From positions 1 to 64,000 of the forward strand of contig CACWNV010000005.1 of assembly GCA_902762325.1 (NCBI GenBank): a stretch of 64,000 nt of DNA, given 5' to 3'. The notes under the pieces were generated by a model. It had not been told where the DNA came from. It was given only the letters and a program-made list of their open reading frames with translations, and did no database searches. The position numbers and the translations under genes are program-made. The DNA is from an uncultured Prevotellaceae bacterium (GTDB taxonomy: Bacteria; Bacteroidota; Bacteroidia; Bacteroidales; Bacteroidaceae). Shown here in pieces: positions 1-9,414 of the stretch (positions are counted from its first letter, which is position 1; every line of letters begins with the position of its first letter).

Positions 1-1821
1 TTCTACAGTAACAGATTTCGCAAGATTACGAGGCATATCCACATTGAGTCCTTTCTGAACAGCAATGTGATAAGCTAACATTTGCAAAGGAATGACACTT
101 AGAAGTGGGGCAAATTGTGACAATGTCTTGGGAACAGGAATCACTTCATCTGCAATCTTCTCAACATCCTTGTCACCATCAGTGATGATTGCGATGATCT
201 TGCCGCCACGCGCTTTTACTTCTTGCATGTTTGATATAATCTTCTGATACCCCTTATGGTGGGTAGCAACAAATAAAACCGGCATCTTTTCGTCAACCAA
301 GGCTATTGGTCCATGTTTCATCTCTGCTGCAGGATATCCTTCTGCATGAATGTAACTGATTTCTTTCAATTTCAACGCACCTTCAAGAGCGACGGGATAG
401 TTCCAACCACGACCTAAGTACAAGAAGTTTGTAGCATAAGTGAATTCTTTAGACATCAATTTTATCCTGTCATTCTGCTTCAGTACGGTTTCTAATTCCT
501 GAACCATTTCTGTATAGTCCTGGATGTCTATCGTTCCTATTTCGATACCCAATGCTAAAGCTAGCATGTACAAGCATGTCAGCTGACCAGTAAAGGCTTT
601 GGTAGATGCTACACCGATTTCTGGTCCTACGTGGATATATATACCAGTGTCTGTTTCTCGTGCAATACTTGACCCTACGGCATTTACTATACCGAAAATC
701 ATTGCACCTTTCTGTTTCGCAAGTTCAATAGCTGCTAAAGTGTCAGCAGTTTCTCCGCTTTGTGAGATGGCAATCACAACATCATCAGGATATATAACAG
801 GATCGCGATAACGGAATTCACTTGCATAATCTACTTCTACTGGTATTCGACAGAACTGTTCAATCATCTGTTTACCGATGAGTCCTGCATGCCAAGATGT
901 ACCACAAGCAACAATAATGAAGCGACGAGCACGGATTAATCTTTCTTTGTTATTACGAATAGCACTTAGTACAAGATTGTTGTTGTGTGCCAAGATTCTT
1001 CCACGCATACAATCTCTCAGGCACTGTGGCTGGTCGAAGATTTCCTTGAGCATATAGTGGGGGAAGCCACCTTTGTCCAACATGTTGATGTCCATGTCGA
1101 TTTCTTTGAATTTAACATCAACATGGGCATTGTCGAGGTCAAATAATTCCAGTTCTTTTCCTCTTTCAATCACCACAACCTGTTCGTCATCCACATAGAG
1201 GACTTTCTTTGTGTATTCAGCAATTGGTGTGGCATCGCTGGCGATATAGAACTCTTTATTGTCTTCTCCAACCCCAATAACCATTGGTGATGCCTTACGG
1301 GCAGCGACAATCTGATTTGGATTATTACGGTCAATCACTACAATCGCATAAGCACCAAAACATTTCTTCAATGCAAGTCGGACGGCATCAGACAAAGAAC
1401 AACTATTCTTCTGTTGTACATATTCTATCAACTGAACAAGAACTTCAGTGTCAGTATCGCTGTTAAAAGTGAATCCCTTAGCTTTAAGTTGGTCACGTAA
1501 AATGGCATAATTCTCAATAATACCATTGTGAACCATTGCAAGGTTTCCTGATTGTGACACATGAGGATGTGCATTTTTCACTGATGGTTCTCCATGAGTA
1601 GCCCAACGGGTATGAGCAATCCCCAGAGTTCCTGAACAGTCTTTGTCTTTCGCTTCAGTTTCAAGGTCTGCAACCTTTCCTTTCGCTTTATATACACGAA
1701 GAGTCGCATTTAGCAATGCGACCCCACTAGAATCATATCCTCTATATTCCAACCGATGCAATCCTTTAATCAAAATGGGAAAGGCATCTTTTTCTCCTAT
1801 GTATCCTACTATTCCACACAT
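1..1821 (-). CDS. glmS: Glutamine-fructose-6-phosphate aminotransferase (isomerising), stop codon just outside window
   Basis: Translating the minus strand from the ATG at 1821 gives 607 uninterrupted codons. The protein begins MCGIVGYIG, so after Met removal Cys2 is the N-terminal nucleophile of the glutaminase domain. HTRWATHG and HNGIIENY motifs follow, then two SIS sugar-isomerase domains with SQSGETADT and the conserved end AKSVTVE. That ending is the usual C-terminus of GlmS, so only the stop codon is missing at the window edge. The enzyme makes glucosamine-6-phosphate from fructose-6-phosphate and glutamine in the cytoplasm, the entry to UDP-GlcNAc for peptidoglycan and polysaccharides. 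It sits 43 bp downstream of the last capsule gene with no obvious promoter between, so it may be cotranscribed with that operon. Confidence 0.96.
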   Translation of the reverse strand, partial: MCGIVGYIGEKDAFPILIKGLHRLEYRGYDSSGVALLNATLRVYKAKGKVADLETEAKDKDCSGTLGIAHTRWATHGEPSVKNAHPHVSQSGNLAMVHNGIIENYAILRDQLKAKGFTFNSDTDTEVLVQLIEYVQQKNSCSLSDAVRLALKKCFGAYAIVVIDRNNPNQIVAARKASPMVIGVGEDNKEFYIASDATPIAEYTKKVLYVDDEQVVVIERGKELELFDLDNAHVDVKFKEIDMDINMLDKGGFPHYMLKEIFDQPQCLRDCMRGRILAHNNNLVLSAIRNNKERLIRARRFIIVACGTSWHAGLIGKQMIEQFCRIPVEVDYASEFRYRDPVIYPDDVVIAISQSGETADTLAAIELAKQKGAMIFGIVNAVGSSIARETDTGIYIHVGPEIGVASTKAFTGQLTCLYMLALALGIEIGTIDIQDYTEMVQELETVLKQNDRIKLMSKEFTYATNFLYLGRGWNYPVALEGALKLKEISYIHAEGYPAAEMKHGPIALVDEKMPVLFVATHHKGYQKIISNMQEVKARGGKIIAIITDGDKDVEKIADEVIPVPKTLSQFAPLLSVIPLQMLAYHIAVQKGLNVDMPRNLAKSVTVE

Positions 1822-1864
1822 GATTGTTAAATGTTTATTTTTGTGTTATTATTTTATGAACGGA

Positions 1865-3760
1865 TTAATCCAACGCACTATAGATAGAGTTGTTGCTCTT
1901 ATACTCAGGTACAATCTCTTTCATTTTCTTTACTGTTGCCATGTCGTCCTCACCGTGACTGATGGCAATTAGTTCATCAATGTCCTTGCACACAGAGTCG
2001 TAATCGTATTCACGTACGGAGGCAATTCTTATCTTTTCGTGGAAAGATGGTTTCGTGTTTTCATCATTAGAAAGCACTTCTTCATATAGCTTCTCTCCCG
2101 GGCGTAAACCTGTATATTTGATCTCGATGTTTTGTGCACCACTGAGAAGAATCATTCGTTTTGCAAGATCAGCAATTTTGACGGGTTTTCCCATATCAAA
2201 CACAAAGATTTCTCCACCTTTACCCATTGTTCCTGCTTCCAAAACTAACTTACAAGCTTCGGGAATTAACATAAAGAAGCGGATGATATTTGGATCAGTA
2301 ACTGTCACAGGACCTCCTGCTTTAATTTGCTTTTCAAATAAAGGAATAACAGAACCGTTGCTGCCAAGAACATTTCCAAAGCGAGTTGTTACGAATTGAG
2401 TATCTGAATGCTGGTTCAGACTCTGTACATATATCTCACAAATACGCTTTGAACACCCCATCACATTAGTTGGATTGACAGCTTTGTCTGTTGAAATCAT
2501 TACAAATTTCTTCACACCATATTTGTCTGCAAGATCAGCAAGAATTTTTGTTCCATAAACATTATTCTGGATACTCTCGCGAGGATTGTCTTCCATCATG
2601 GGTACATGTTTATATGCAGCAGCATGGAATACATATTCAGGCTTATATTTCTTGAACACTTCTTCCATTCGATCCTTTTTAGTGATGGATGTGACAATGG
2701 CATGAGCTTTTATGTCTGGCCAGTTCTTCTTCATCATCAGTCGGATGTCATGTTGTGGGGTTTCCGCCTGATCAATAAGAATCATCTCAGATGGATTGTA
2801 AGGAGCAATTTGTCTGACCATCTCACCTCCAATACTACCTGCAGATCCAGTGATGAGAATTCTCTTGCCTGTAAGCATCTCACCAACTTTTTGCATATCC
2901 ACTTTGATTTCATCGCGAGGAAGCAGTTCATCGATACTTACCTCTCTTAATGTAGAAACATCATCAGATCCAGATTCTCCATCCCATTCTTGAGTCCGAG
3001 TGGTCATGTAGATCTTTATATTCGCCTCATTTAAGTATCCTTGCAAATCGTTATCATTACGAAAGCGTTCAGTTCTCTGAGGAGATACTAAGACAGCATC
3101 AATATGCATCTTTTTAAGGATATCAGGTAATTCCTCTGTCACATTATAAACCTTAACGCCCATCAGATGATGACTTTTCAGATTCTTGTCATGAGAAATG
3201 AAACCTTTTAAAAGGAACTGAGTAGGCTTTTGAGTTCTTATTCCTTTTGCCAGTCCTACTCCTCCTTTTTTCACACCATATATAAATACTCGTTTTGCAC
3301 CATGACTGGCAAACATCACATCATAGAGCATTTTAACGATGACACGTACAGCCCACATACCCAATGTGGCTACAACAAATGTTCCAGCAATATCAACAGC
3401 TCTTAAATGAGCAAATGTATCCTGAGGAAAAGTGTTAATCCAATAATGGAGTACGAAAACAATACCACCAGACAGCAGGTTCGCATAAGCTACTCTTGCC
3501 AAATCAACAAATGATGAATAGCGGACTATTCCCGAGTAGGTGTGGAAAATTCTAAAACTAACTATGCTGACAGCAAGGTACACTAACATGACTTTTGCTA
3601 TAGCATACGAGTTCATCAAGGTGTTAAGTCCACGATGTACAGTCCAATAAACGAAGAATGCAGATAGGAAAACTATCAGGCAGTCTATTAAGAAAATACA
3701 CCAATATGGAATTGATGATTTATTAAAGTACCAAGTTAAGATTCTTTCAATTGGATTCAT
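1865..3760 (-). CDS. Membrane-bound nucleotide-sugar 4,6-dehydratase (PglF/CapD/WbpM type)
   Basis: A 631-residue protein of normal length for the long membrane dehydratases. Hydrophobic helices fill about residues 20-145. A CoA-binding-like Rossmann region follows (about 155-230), then the catalytic SDR domain with the NAD(P) motif GSAGSIGG at 305-312. The STDKAVNPTNVMG stretch holds the Met-Lys pair that replaces Tyr-Lys in this family. Family knowledge: it converts UDP-GlcNAc to UDP-2-acetamido-2,6-dideoxy-4-keto-hexose, the substrate of an aminotransferase such as the gene just upstream (3824-5062). It is the last capsule gene before glmS. The exact stereochemistry of the product cannot be read from the sequence. 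Confidence 0.93.
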   Translation of the reverse strand: MNPIERILTWYFNKSSIPYWCIFLIDCLIVFLSAFFVYWTVHRGLNTLMNSYAIAKVMLVYLAVSIVSFRIFHTYSGIVRYSSFVDLARVAYANLLSGGIVFVLHYWINTFPQDTFAHLRAVDIAGTFVVATLGMWAVRVIVKMLYDVMFASHGAKRVFIYGVKKGGVGLAKGIRTQKPTQFLLKGFISHDKNLKSHHLMGVKVYNVTEELPDILKKMHIDAVLVSPQRTERFRNDNDLQGYLNEANIKIYMTTRTQEWDGESGSDDVSTLREVSIDELLPRDEIKVDMQKVGEMLTGKRILITGSAGSIGGEMVRQIAPYNPSEMILIDQAETPQHDIRLMMKKNWPDIKAHAIVTSITKKDRMEEVFKKYKPEYVFHAAAYKHVPMMEDNPRESIQNNVYGTKILADLADKYGVKKFVMISTDKAVNPTNVMGCSKRICEIYVQSLNQHSDTQFVTTRFGNVLGSNGSVIPLFEKQIKAGGPVTVTDPNIIRFFMLIPEACKLVLEAGTMGKGGEIFVFDMGKPVKIADLAKRMILLSGAQNIEIKYTGLRPGEKLYEEVLSNDENTKPSFHEKIRIASVREYDYDSVCKDIDELIAISHGEDDMATVKKMKEIVPEYKSNNSIYSALD

Positions 3761-3823
3761 ATTCTGTTAATCTTAGTGTAGTTACATGGTAAACAGATAA
3801 ACTATGAAGGTTAAAATAGTTGA

Positions 3824-5062
3824 TTATAAAATGGTTCCTTTAATTGTCTGAATGATTCTCTCTACATCTTTATCTGTAACGCACGGTCCGCTGGGCAGAC
3901 ACAGCCCTTTATGAAATAGATTCTCAGAAACACCATTTACGTATTTCGGAACCTTAGCATAAACTGGTTGCTTGTGCATGGGCTTCCATAAAGGTCTTGA
4001 TTCTATTCCCTCTTTATCAAGAGCCATTCGCATAGCCTCAACATTCCTGTTTGGTTCACAATCTGTATGAATTGTCCCTGTACTATGAACAACACCTGCA
4101 GCACCACCGATTGCTCCTTTTACAGATTCACAATATGCATCTTCCTCTCCTTTTACATGTAAGTGTTCATCAAGGATGATGGTATTTAACCAGAAGTTTG
4201 ACTCCATTCCTTCTAACTCGTCATGGAATACGATTCCCTTTGTATCTTTAAATCCTTGACGATAGAGTTCGGCAATATGTCTGTGATGAGCAATGTGATC
4301 ATTTAAAACGGTCATTTGTCCTCTACCAATACCAGCACAGATATTTGAAAGGCGATAATTATAGCCAATTTCCTCATGTTGATAGTATGGGAAAGCTTCT
4401 CTTGCCTGAGTGGCAAAAAACATTACTCGACGCCATTTTTCTTCATCAGGACAAATAAGTGCACCGCCCCCTGAGGTGGTAATCATTTTGTTACCGTTGA
4501 AAGACAAAACACCAAATTCTCCAAACGTACCGCATACTTGTCCTTTATAGCGTGATCCCAAACCTTCTGCTGCATCTTCAACGATGGGAATTTCGTATTT
4601 CTGTGCAATTGCCATGATTTCATCAATTTTAGCAGGCATACCATAAAGATATACAGGTACTATTGCAGCAGGTTTTTTCCCGGTTTTAGCTATTCGGTCC
4701 TTAATGGCCTCCTCTAAAAGAACAGGATCCATATTCCATGTGTCAGATTCAGAATCGATTAAAACAGGAGTTGCCCCAATATAAGTTATTGGATGAGTAG
4801 AGGCACAAAAGGTAAAGCTCTGAACAAGCACCTCGTCACCAGCTTTCACGCCTGCTGCAATCAATCCCAGATGAACAGCTGCAGTTCCTGATGACAGGGC
4901 AACAACTCGTTTGTTTTCCCCTACAAATTCTTCGAGATCTTTTTCAAATCCATTTACATTAGGTCCAAGAGGCACTACCCAATTTGTGTCAAATGCTTCT
5001 TGAATGTATTGCATTTCTTTACCGCTCATGTGAGCAAGGCATAGGTATATTCTATTCGTCAT
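3824..5062 (-). CDS. DegT/DnrJ/EryC1 sugar aminotransferase (PglE/WcfR-like)
   Basis: A 412-residue PLP-dependent aminotransferase of the DegT family. The PLP-binding lysine lies in SFNGNKMITTSGGG, and VEDAAEGLGSRY carries the Asp that contacts the PLP nitrogen. Paired with the 4,6-dehydratase 63 bp downstream, it should aminate a 4-keto-6-deoxy UDP-HexNAc to a UDP-2-acetamido-4-amino-2,4,6-trideoxy sugar. Family precedents are PglE (bacillosamine route) and WcfR (the 4-amino sugar of Bacteroides fragilis polysaccharide A). No PglD-type acetyltransferase is adjacent, so the 4-amino group may stay free, or be modified by the ATP-grasp ligase encoded immediately upstream. Confidence in the family is high. 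The sugar identity is inference. Confidence 0.92.
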   Translation of the reverse strand: MTNRIYLCLAHMSGKEMQYIQEAFDTNWVVPLGPNVNGFEKDLEEFVGENKRVVALSSGTAAVHLGLIAAGVKAGDEVLVQSFTFCASTHPITYIGATPVLIDSESDTWNMDPVLLEEAIKDRIAKTGKKPAAIVPVYLYGMPAKIDEIMAIAQKYEIPIVEDAAEGLGSRYKGQVCGTFGEFGVLSFNGNKMITTSGGGALICPDEEKWRRVMFFATQAREAFPYYQHEEIGYNYRLSNICAGIGRGQMTVLNDHIAHHRHIAELYRQGFKDTKGIVFHDELEGMESNFWLNTIILDEHLHVKGEEDAYCESVKGAIGGAAGVVHSTGTIHTDCEPNRNVEAMRMALDKEGIESRPLWKPMHKQPVYAKVPKYVNGVSENLFHKGLCLPSGPCVTDKDVERIIQTIKGTIL

Positions 5063-5075
5063 AATAAAGGAAAAT

Positions 5076-6083
5076 TTATAGTAACGTAAAGTTATCTGAC
5101 ATTAACTCGCTTTTATGGGCAATAACCACATCATCATACATCATCATAATAACGTCTTCGTTATATTGGCCGATGATGCTTTGATTTTCTTTTCCTTCCA
5201 TATTTTGAAGGATGAGTTTGATGAAGTCAACTCCTGCACCATAAGCATGCAAGTAGGCACCGCCAAAACGAGGATTAATTTCAGATAAGTAATACTCATC
5301 ATCTTTGATAAAGAAATCCATGTCACAAGGACCATTCAACTCTAGTACGGAGCATACTTGTTCCACAAACTCAAAAAGTTTTGGGTCTTTATAGCTTATA
5401 GTCTTAGAAGCACCACCGATACGACTCTCTATTTTTTTCTTTGAAAAGATGGCCACAGGCTTGTGTGAGATGCAGTCTACGTAGACATCTGCATCGCAAT
5501 CACCACCAGTCATCAGTTCTTGGATGATGTAGGTGAATTTGCCATCGTGCCATTTTTCTTCCACTTCCTCCATCGTGTTACAATGGCCAATTCCTACGCT
5601 GCCGCTTCCCGAGATGGGCTTCATGAATACCGGAAAACTAATCTCGCCTTGAGCAAGACCTTCTCTAAATGATTCCAGCGTATTATAAGTCAACACCGTC
5701 CGAACACCTTTCGAACGAAGGTGGCGGAACATTTCATATTTGTCAAAGCATAAATGCGCCGTCCAATCAGCAGGACATAGAGGTAAAACCCCCATGTCCA
5801 ATAATTCTATTCTATGGGTGGCTAACAACTCTATTTCTGGGTCTATTAATGTTGTAATAGCTTTTACATCACTTTTCCTGCAGATGTCCTTCACACATTC
5901 AAAATAATCTGGGGATGTTATCCGAGGAACAAGGTATGTTTCATCTGCGAAGAAAAGCGCTGGAGCTACGGGACTCAAATCTGTGGCAACTATTTTTCCA
6001 CAACCATTCATCGACTCTCTGAAGTTCATCAACAGCTTGGCACGACGGCCAACGCTGCAAAATAATATGTTTTTATCGTTCAT
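5076..6083 (-). CDS. ATP-grasp carboxylate-amine ligase (CarB-like fold)
   Basis: The ATG at 6083 is chosen. It overlaps the stop of the upstream decarboxylase as ATGA, and an upstream in-frame ATG would need a 13-residue extension inside that gene. The 335-residue protein has a pre-ATP-grasp domain (NILFCSVGRRAKL start), then an ATP-grasp domain with FPVFMKPISGSGSVG as the phosphate-binding loop and EINPRFGG as the Mg-binding segment. The family joins a carboxylate to an amine through an acyl-phosphate. Translational coupling to a PLP decarboxylase, and position next to a 4-amino-sugar aminotransferase, suggest it attaches a carboxylic acid or amino acid to an amine in the capsule precursor. 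Substrate unknown. Confidence 0.85.
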   Translation of the reverse strand: MNDKNILFCSVGRRAKLLMNFRESMNGCGKIVATDLSPVAPALFFADETYLVPRITSPDYFECVKDICRKSDVKAITTLIDPEIELLATHRIELLDMGVLPLCPADWTAHLCFDKYEMFRHLRSKGVRTVLTYNTLESFREGLAQGEISFPVFMKPISGSGSVGIGHCNTMEEVEEKWHDGKFTYIIQELMTGGDCDADVYVDCISHKPVAIFSKKKIESRIGGASKTISYKDPKLFEFVEQVCSVLELNGPCDMDFFIKDDEYYLSEINPRFGGAYLHAYGAGVDFIKLILQNMEGKENQSIIGQYNEDVIMMMYDDVVIAHKSELMSDNFTLL

Positions 6084-7273
6084 TCTATAATAGATTTTTG
6101 AATAAATTCTTTTGGACTCCACTTTGACCTTACCAAAGTGAATTTTTCTTTATCCCATGCATATACATTAGGAATGTAGCGGATAAATAGTGGGGTCAGA
6201 CACATGGTGTATGCCCCTACGTTCTTAAATAATATTCTATCGCCAACATTTAGTAAAGGCTTTTGTCTAATAGTGAACAGCCTGTCATATTCTAGACAAG
6301 TGCAACCAACAATGTGCTGAAGCTCAACTACTTCATTGGCGCCATTAGTCAATATATCTGTTATGTAGGCAGACTTTCGGAAAAACGGGTCTATGTCATT
6401 CCGTGATCCATCTGTTGTCACAAACCAACAGTTTGGCTCCACGTGTTTTACATCTATTACTTCACTGAGGAAAGAGAAACATGATGCAACCAGCGCATTC
6501 CCTGGCTCAACAATCACTTGTAAATCATCAAGGCTATATTGAACGAGTATTTGCTTGAAAGTGTCTGCGTAATCTTGATAAGTTGGTTTGTTGGGAAATA
6601 TACCAAAATAGCCACCACCAATATCAAAAAAGTTGAGTCTCAAATTGTATTTCTTGATTGTCTCACAGGCATATTTGATGGAGTTCCTGTAAAATCGAAG
6701 ACTGCGGCTGTGAGCCGTGCGATGAATATGCAGCCCTGCCAACGTCACATTATTCAACTCTTCAATATACTTAAGTGCTTGTTTGAATTCATCCGTTTCG
6801 TCAGAAAAACCAAAGCGGCTATTATCATTATCACCATCGGCATCTTCTGGAGAGATCTTTGAAATATTTACATTTAATCGTAAGCCCACGTTGAAAGTTT
6901 TGTCTTTCGGAAGATTTGTCAGCCATTCCAGTTCACGATGTGTCTCTATATTCACAATTGCCCCACCAATGACTGCCTCCAGAAAGGTTTCTTTCGATTT
7001 CATTGGGCCATTATATATAATATGGTGTATGGGGAATCCGCAAAGCCGTGCAAGTTCGTACTCATCGTGCGATACTACTTCTGCCTTGCAGCCTTCAGCA
7101 AGAGCCATACTCATACAATATGGCAATGAATTAGTCTTGACAGAATACCCTACAGCAAAACTTCGAAAATGAGATTGTAATGCCTCATGAAATCCATGAA
7201 TACTGCGCCGAAGTTCTGCACAGTCTAAAATGAAACATGGAGTCTGAAGACTCCCCGCTTGTAAATATGGCAT
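6080..7273 (-). CDS. Fold-III PLP decarboxylase (ornithine/diaminopimelate decarboxylase family)
   Basis: A 397-residue protein with the alanine-racemase-like barrel. The PLP lysine is K46 in VGYSVKTNS. FFDIGGGYFG binds the phosphate, and VEPGNALVASC lies in the barrel. Near the C-terminus GCTCLEYD matches the region where family decarboxylases place their catalytic Cys and a substrate-binding Asp. Family knowledge: members decarboxylate diaminopimelate, ornithine, lysine or carboxynorspermidine. Its stop overlaps the ATP-grasp start by 4 bp. A biosynthetic lysA or speC role is unlikely given its place inside a capsule operon. I infer it makes an amine or amino acid used to decorate the polysaccharide. 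Upstream lies a decayed gene rather than an intact one. Confidence 0.85.
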   Translation of the reverse strand: MPYLQAGSLQTPCFILDCAELRRSIHGFHEALQSHFRSFAVGYSVKTNSLPYCMSMALAEGCKAEVVSHDEYELARLCGFPIHHIIYNGPMKSKETFLEAVIGGAIVNIETHRELEWLTNLPKDKTFNVGLRLNVNISKISPEDADGDNDNSRFGFSDETDEFKQALKYIEELNNVTLAGLHIHRTAHSRSLRFYRNSIKYACETIKKYNLRLNFFDIGGGYFGIFPNKPTYQDYADTFKQILVQYSLDDLQVIVEPGNALVASCFSFLSEVIDVKHVEPNCWFVTTDGSRNDIDPFFRKSAYITDILTNGANEVVELQHIVGCTCLEYDRLFTIRQKPLLNVGDRILFKNVGAYTMCLTPLFIRYIPNVYAWDKEKFTLVRSKWSPKEFIQKSIIE

Positions 7274-7353
7274 AATCTAAAAATAGTTTGGCTTCTGCAA
7301 TTCTTCTATTATAGCTTTAATTTGTTTATTATATTTTTTAATTCCGATCCGAA

Positions 7354-7651
7354 CTAACTTGTTATATATACTAAAGTCATTAATATTTTAAGCTTGACAG
7401 GAATGTCTTTTAGTTGAACAGGATTAACTGAACATGACAATTTTATGATTTCATCGCCTTTTATTGTTAGAGAATGTTTCATCTGCATCTGTTGCATTAT
7501 TTGACAATATGTACTAAATTGTTGCTATAGGAGCTTCACAGCCCTTTGATTCGGCAATATTACAGAAAACTCTATGTAGATGTTCTTGTCCGCAGGATTC
7601 AATACATCTCTCTATCTGTTTCAACATATATATCCAAATCACAGGGAGAAA
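7354..7651 (-). pseudogene. Remnant of an Fe-dependent alcohol dehydrogenase paralogous to the gene at 27594-28688
   Basis: The 454 bp between the decarboxylase and the sugar transferase has no long ORF, but its minus strand translates in two frames to the C-terminal third of the phosphonate-cassette alcohol dehydrogenase. From 7651 one frame reads FLPVIWIYMLK and then CIESCGQEHLHRVFCNIAES, aligning with CLPEIWTFMLQ and CIDKRGKDYLIGVFHQIAQS of the intact protein. A stop and a frameshift near 7515 follow, after which the next frame reads KLSCSVNPVQLKDIPVKLK against LSLSVNPVRLKNNPVRLDE, ending at a TAG at 7354. An in-frame stop also precedes 7651. It is diverged, not a recent duplicate. The rest of the gap (7274-7353, 7652-7727) shows nothing recognisable. 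Confidence 0.8.
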
Positions 7652-7727
7652 CTATATCCTTAAGTAACTCATTACATCGTTTGAAGTAGATGGTAACATA
7701 TTAAATATTCATAAATTAATATAACTA

Positions 7728-8348
7728 TTAATTGGTTCCATCGAAATTCGATTCCGTAATATTTCTGTTTGCAGCTTCTGTATTATTGATGCTTTCCCGC
7801 TTAAAGACTTTCATAAATGTCAGAAAAATGATTTTGATATCAAGTGCTAGTGAGACATTTTCAACATACCATACATCCAATTTGAATTTTTCTGTCCACG
7901 TCAAATTATTTCTACCATTCACCTGTGCCCATCCACTTATGCCAGGCCTTACATCGTGACGACGCATTTGCTCTGACGAATACAGTGGAAGATACTGCTT
8001 CAGCAATGGGCGTGGACCAATCAAAGCCATGTCTCCTATTAATACGTTGAAAAGTTGTGGGAGCTCGTCAAGCGATGTTGCACGAACAAACTTTCCAACT
8101 TTAGTGATACGAAGCAAGTCAGGCAACAGATTGCCGTCAGCACCGCGTTTCTCGTTCATAGTCTTGAACTTAATGACTTTGAAGATTCTCCCTTTTAGTC
8201 CCGGCCTCTCCTGAAAGAAAAATATGCCTGCCCCTTCGTTGGCAAAATAGAGCAATACCATTACTATGGTCAACAAGGGTGACAAGCAAATGATGGCTAG
8301 CAATGATATAATGAAGTCAAAAAGACGTTTGAAAAAATGCTGATACAT
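7728..8348 (-). CDS. Initiating phosphoglycosyl transferase (PglC/WcfS-like)
   Basis: A 206-residue small bacterial sugar transferase. There is one N-terminal re-entrant membrane helix (about residues 13-36), the catalytic Asp-Glu dyad at D94-E95 in SLDELPQL, then GPRP and RPGISGWAQVNGRN motifs. Its length matches the monotopic PglC/WcfS class rather than the long WbaP/WcaJ type. It transfers a phospho-sugar from a UDP-sugar to undecaprenyl phosphate at the inner membrane, starting the repeat unit. In the same operon as a 4,6-dehydratase and a 4-aminotransferase, the likely first sugar is a 2-acetamido-4-amino-trideoxy hexose. It is the only initiating transferase in the window, so the locus probably builds one polymer. 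Confidence 0.93.
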   Translation of the reverse strand: MYQHFFKRLFDFIISLLAIICLSPLLTIVMVLLYFANEGAGIFFFQERPGLKGRIFKVIKFKTMNEKRGADGNLLPDLLRITKVGKFVRATSLDELPQLFNVLIGDMALIGPRPLLKQYLPLYSSEQMRRHDVRPGISGWAQVNGRNNLTWTEKFKLDVWYVENVSLALDIKIIFLTFMKVFKRESINNTEAANRNITESNFDGTN

Positions 8349-8353
8349 AATAC

Positions 8354-9376
8354 TTACTCCTCATAGTCCTTAGCTGTACCCCATAGTTGTGCAAATGGTT
8401 CTGTTTCCATCTCATGTTTGAAATCGCGCAACTGGTCGAGGTATGAATATTGTGGTGTGTAATTCAGTTCACAGAAAGTCTTATTCACATCAAAAGCATT
8501 CTGCAATGGATCTGGCTTCTCAGGACAATATATAACAGGGGATGGATTATCCTTTGGAGAGAATATCTTAATAATACCGAGAATCTGCTCCTCTAGAGAT
8601 ACTTGCCACCCGTTACCTACATTAAAACAACCTCCTTTACTCTCGCTTTCTATACAGCATTGTACCAAACGGACAAAGTCTTTGATATATACCATCTCCT
8701 TGGCTTTCTTGCAATCACCCCAAATTTCTATGGGCAGGCTTTTCATTGCCCTATCCATGAGCATTCGGTATGGCATCATCCGTCGTTTAAAGTCAGCATA
8801 ATGCCAAGCATTGGGGTGGTATTGGTAAATTGTAAAGAACCGCAGGGCAAAGAATCTGATACCAAATTCTGCACGATAATGCTCCATTAAATCCACGGCA
8901 GCATTTTTTGCTATGGTATAGACAGCATGATCACCAGTCAGGGGAAAATGTCGAGGAGCATCAGCTGGTATTAGTCCTGGCTTGTTATGATACTTAGCCA
9001 TATCTGAAGGTGTCTGAGGAAACACAATAGTCTTGCATCCTATTCGCTGCATCCACTCCAACACATGAAGCGTTCCGATGGTAATGCTCTCGAACATATC
9101 CTGTGGATCGAAGGCATAACGTGAAGGCAATGTGCTTGCGAAATGGCAGACAGCATACACGCCTTCTTGCGGGAGTCTTTCAAAATTCTCTCGTTTCTTG
9201 ATGTCAACCGACAGATACTTTATTCCTTTTGTAGCGAAAAAGTCATTATCAGATTCCCGCCTTCCAACAGCAATGACATCATAGCCTTGCTCTTTCAAAT
9301 GGACTGCAGAATATGCTCCTATATTTCCTGTTGCACCGAATACAACAATGCACTTTCCTTTCCTTTTTTCTTTCAT
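8354..9376 (-). CDS. NAD-dependent sugar epimerase/dehydratase (SDR)
   Basis: A 340-residue extended short-chain dehydrogenase. The Rossmann motif GATGNIG is near residues 14-20, and HFAS and FPQTPSD lie at the positions of the substrate-binding loop. The YxxxK pair is YTIAK. It ends 6 bp before the initiating transferase gene. It probably edits the configuration or oxidation of a nucleotide sugar used by the neighbouring glycosyltransferases. The catalytic Ser/Thr is in an unusual TPSD context rather than the SSxxVYG of GalE-like enzymes. I cannot name the substrate. Confidence 0.82.
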   Translation of the reverse strand: MKEKRKGKCIVVFGATGNIGAYSAVHLKEQGYDVIAVGRRESDNDFFATKGIKYLSVDIKKRENFERLPQEGVYAVCHFASTLPSRYAFDPQDMFESITIGTLHVLEWMQRIGCKTIVFPQTPSDMAKYHNKPGLIPADAPRHFPLTGDHAVYTIAKNAAVDLMEHYRAEFGIRFFALRFFTIYQYHPNAWHYADFKRRMMPYRMLMDRAMKSLPIEIWGDCKKAKEMVYIKDFVRLVQCCIESESKGGCFNVGNGWQVSLEEQILGIIKIFSPKDNPSPVIYCPEKPDPLQNAFDVNKTFCELNYTPQYSYLDQLRDFKHEMETEPFAQLWGTAKDYEE

Positions 9377-9414
9377 TTATAATGATGTTTATATAATGAG
9401 TTAAATAATGACAA

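Noticed and set aside
3824..5062. A second pseC
   Set aside because: Its PLP region (FNGNKMITTSGGG) is of the PglE/WcfR type, distinct from the true pseC at 24988-26154.
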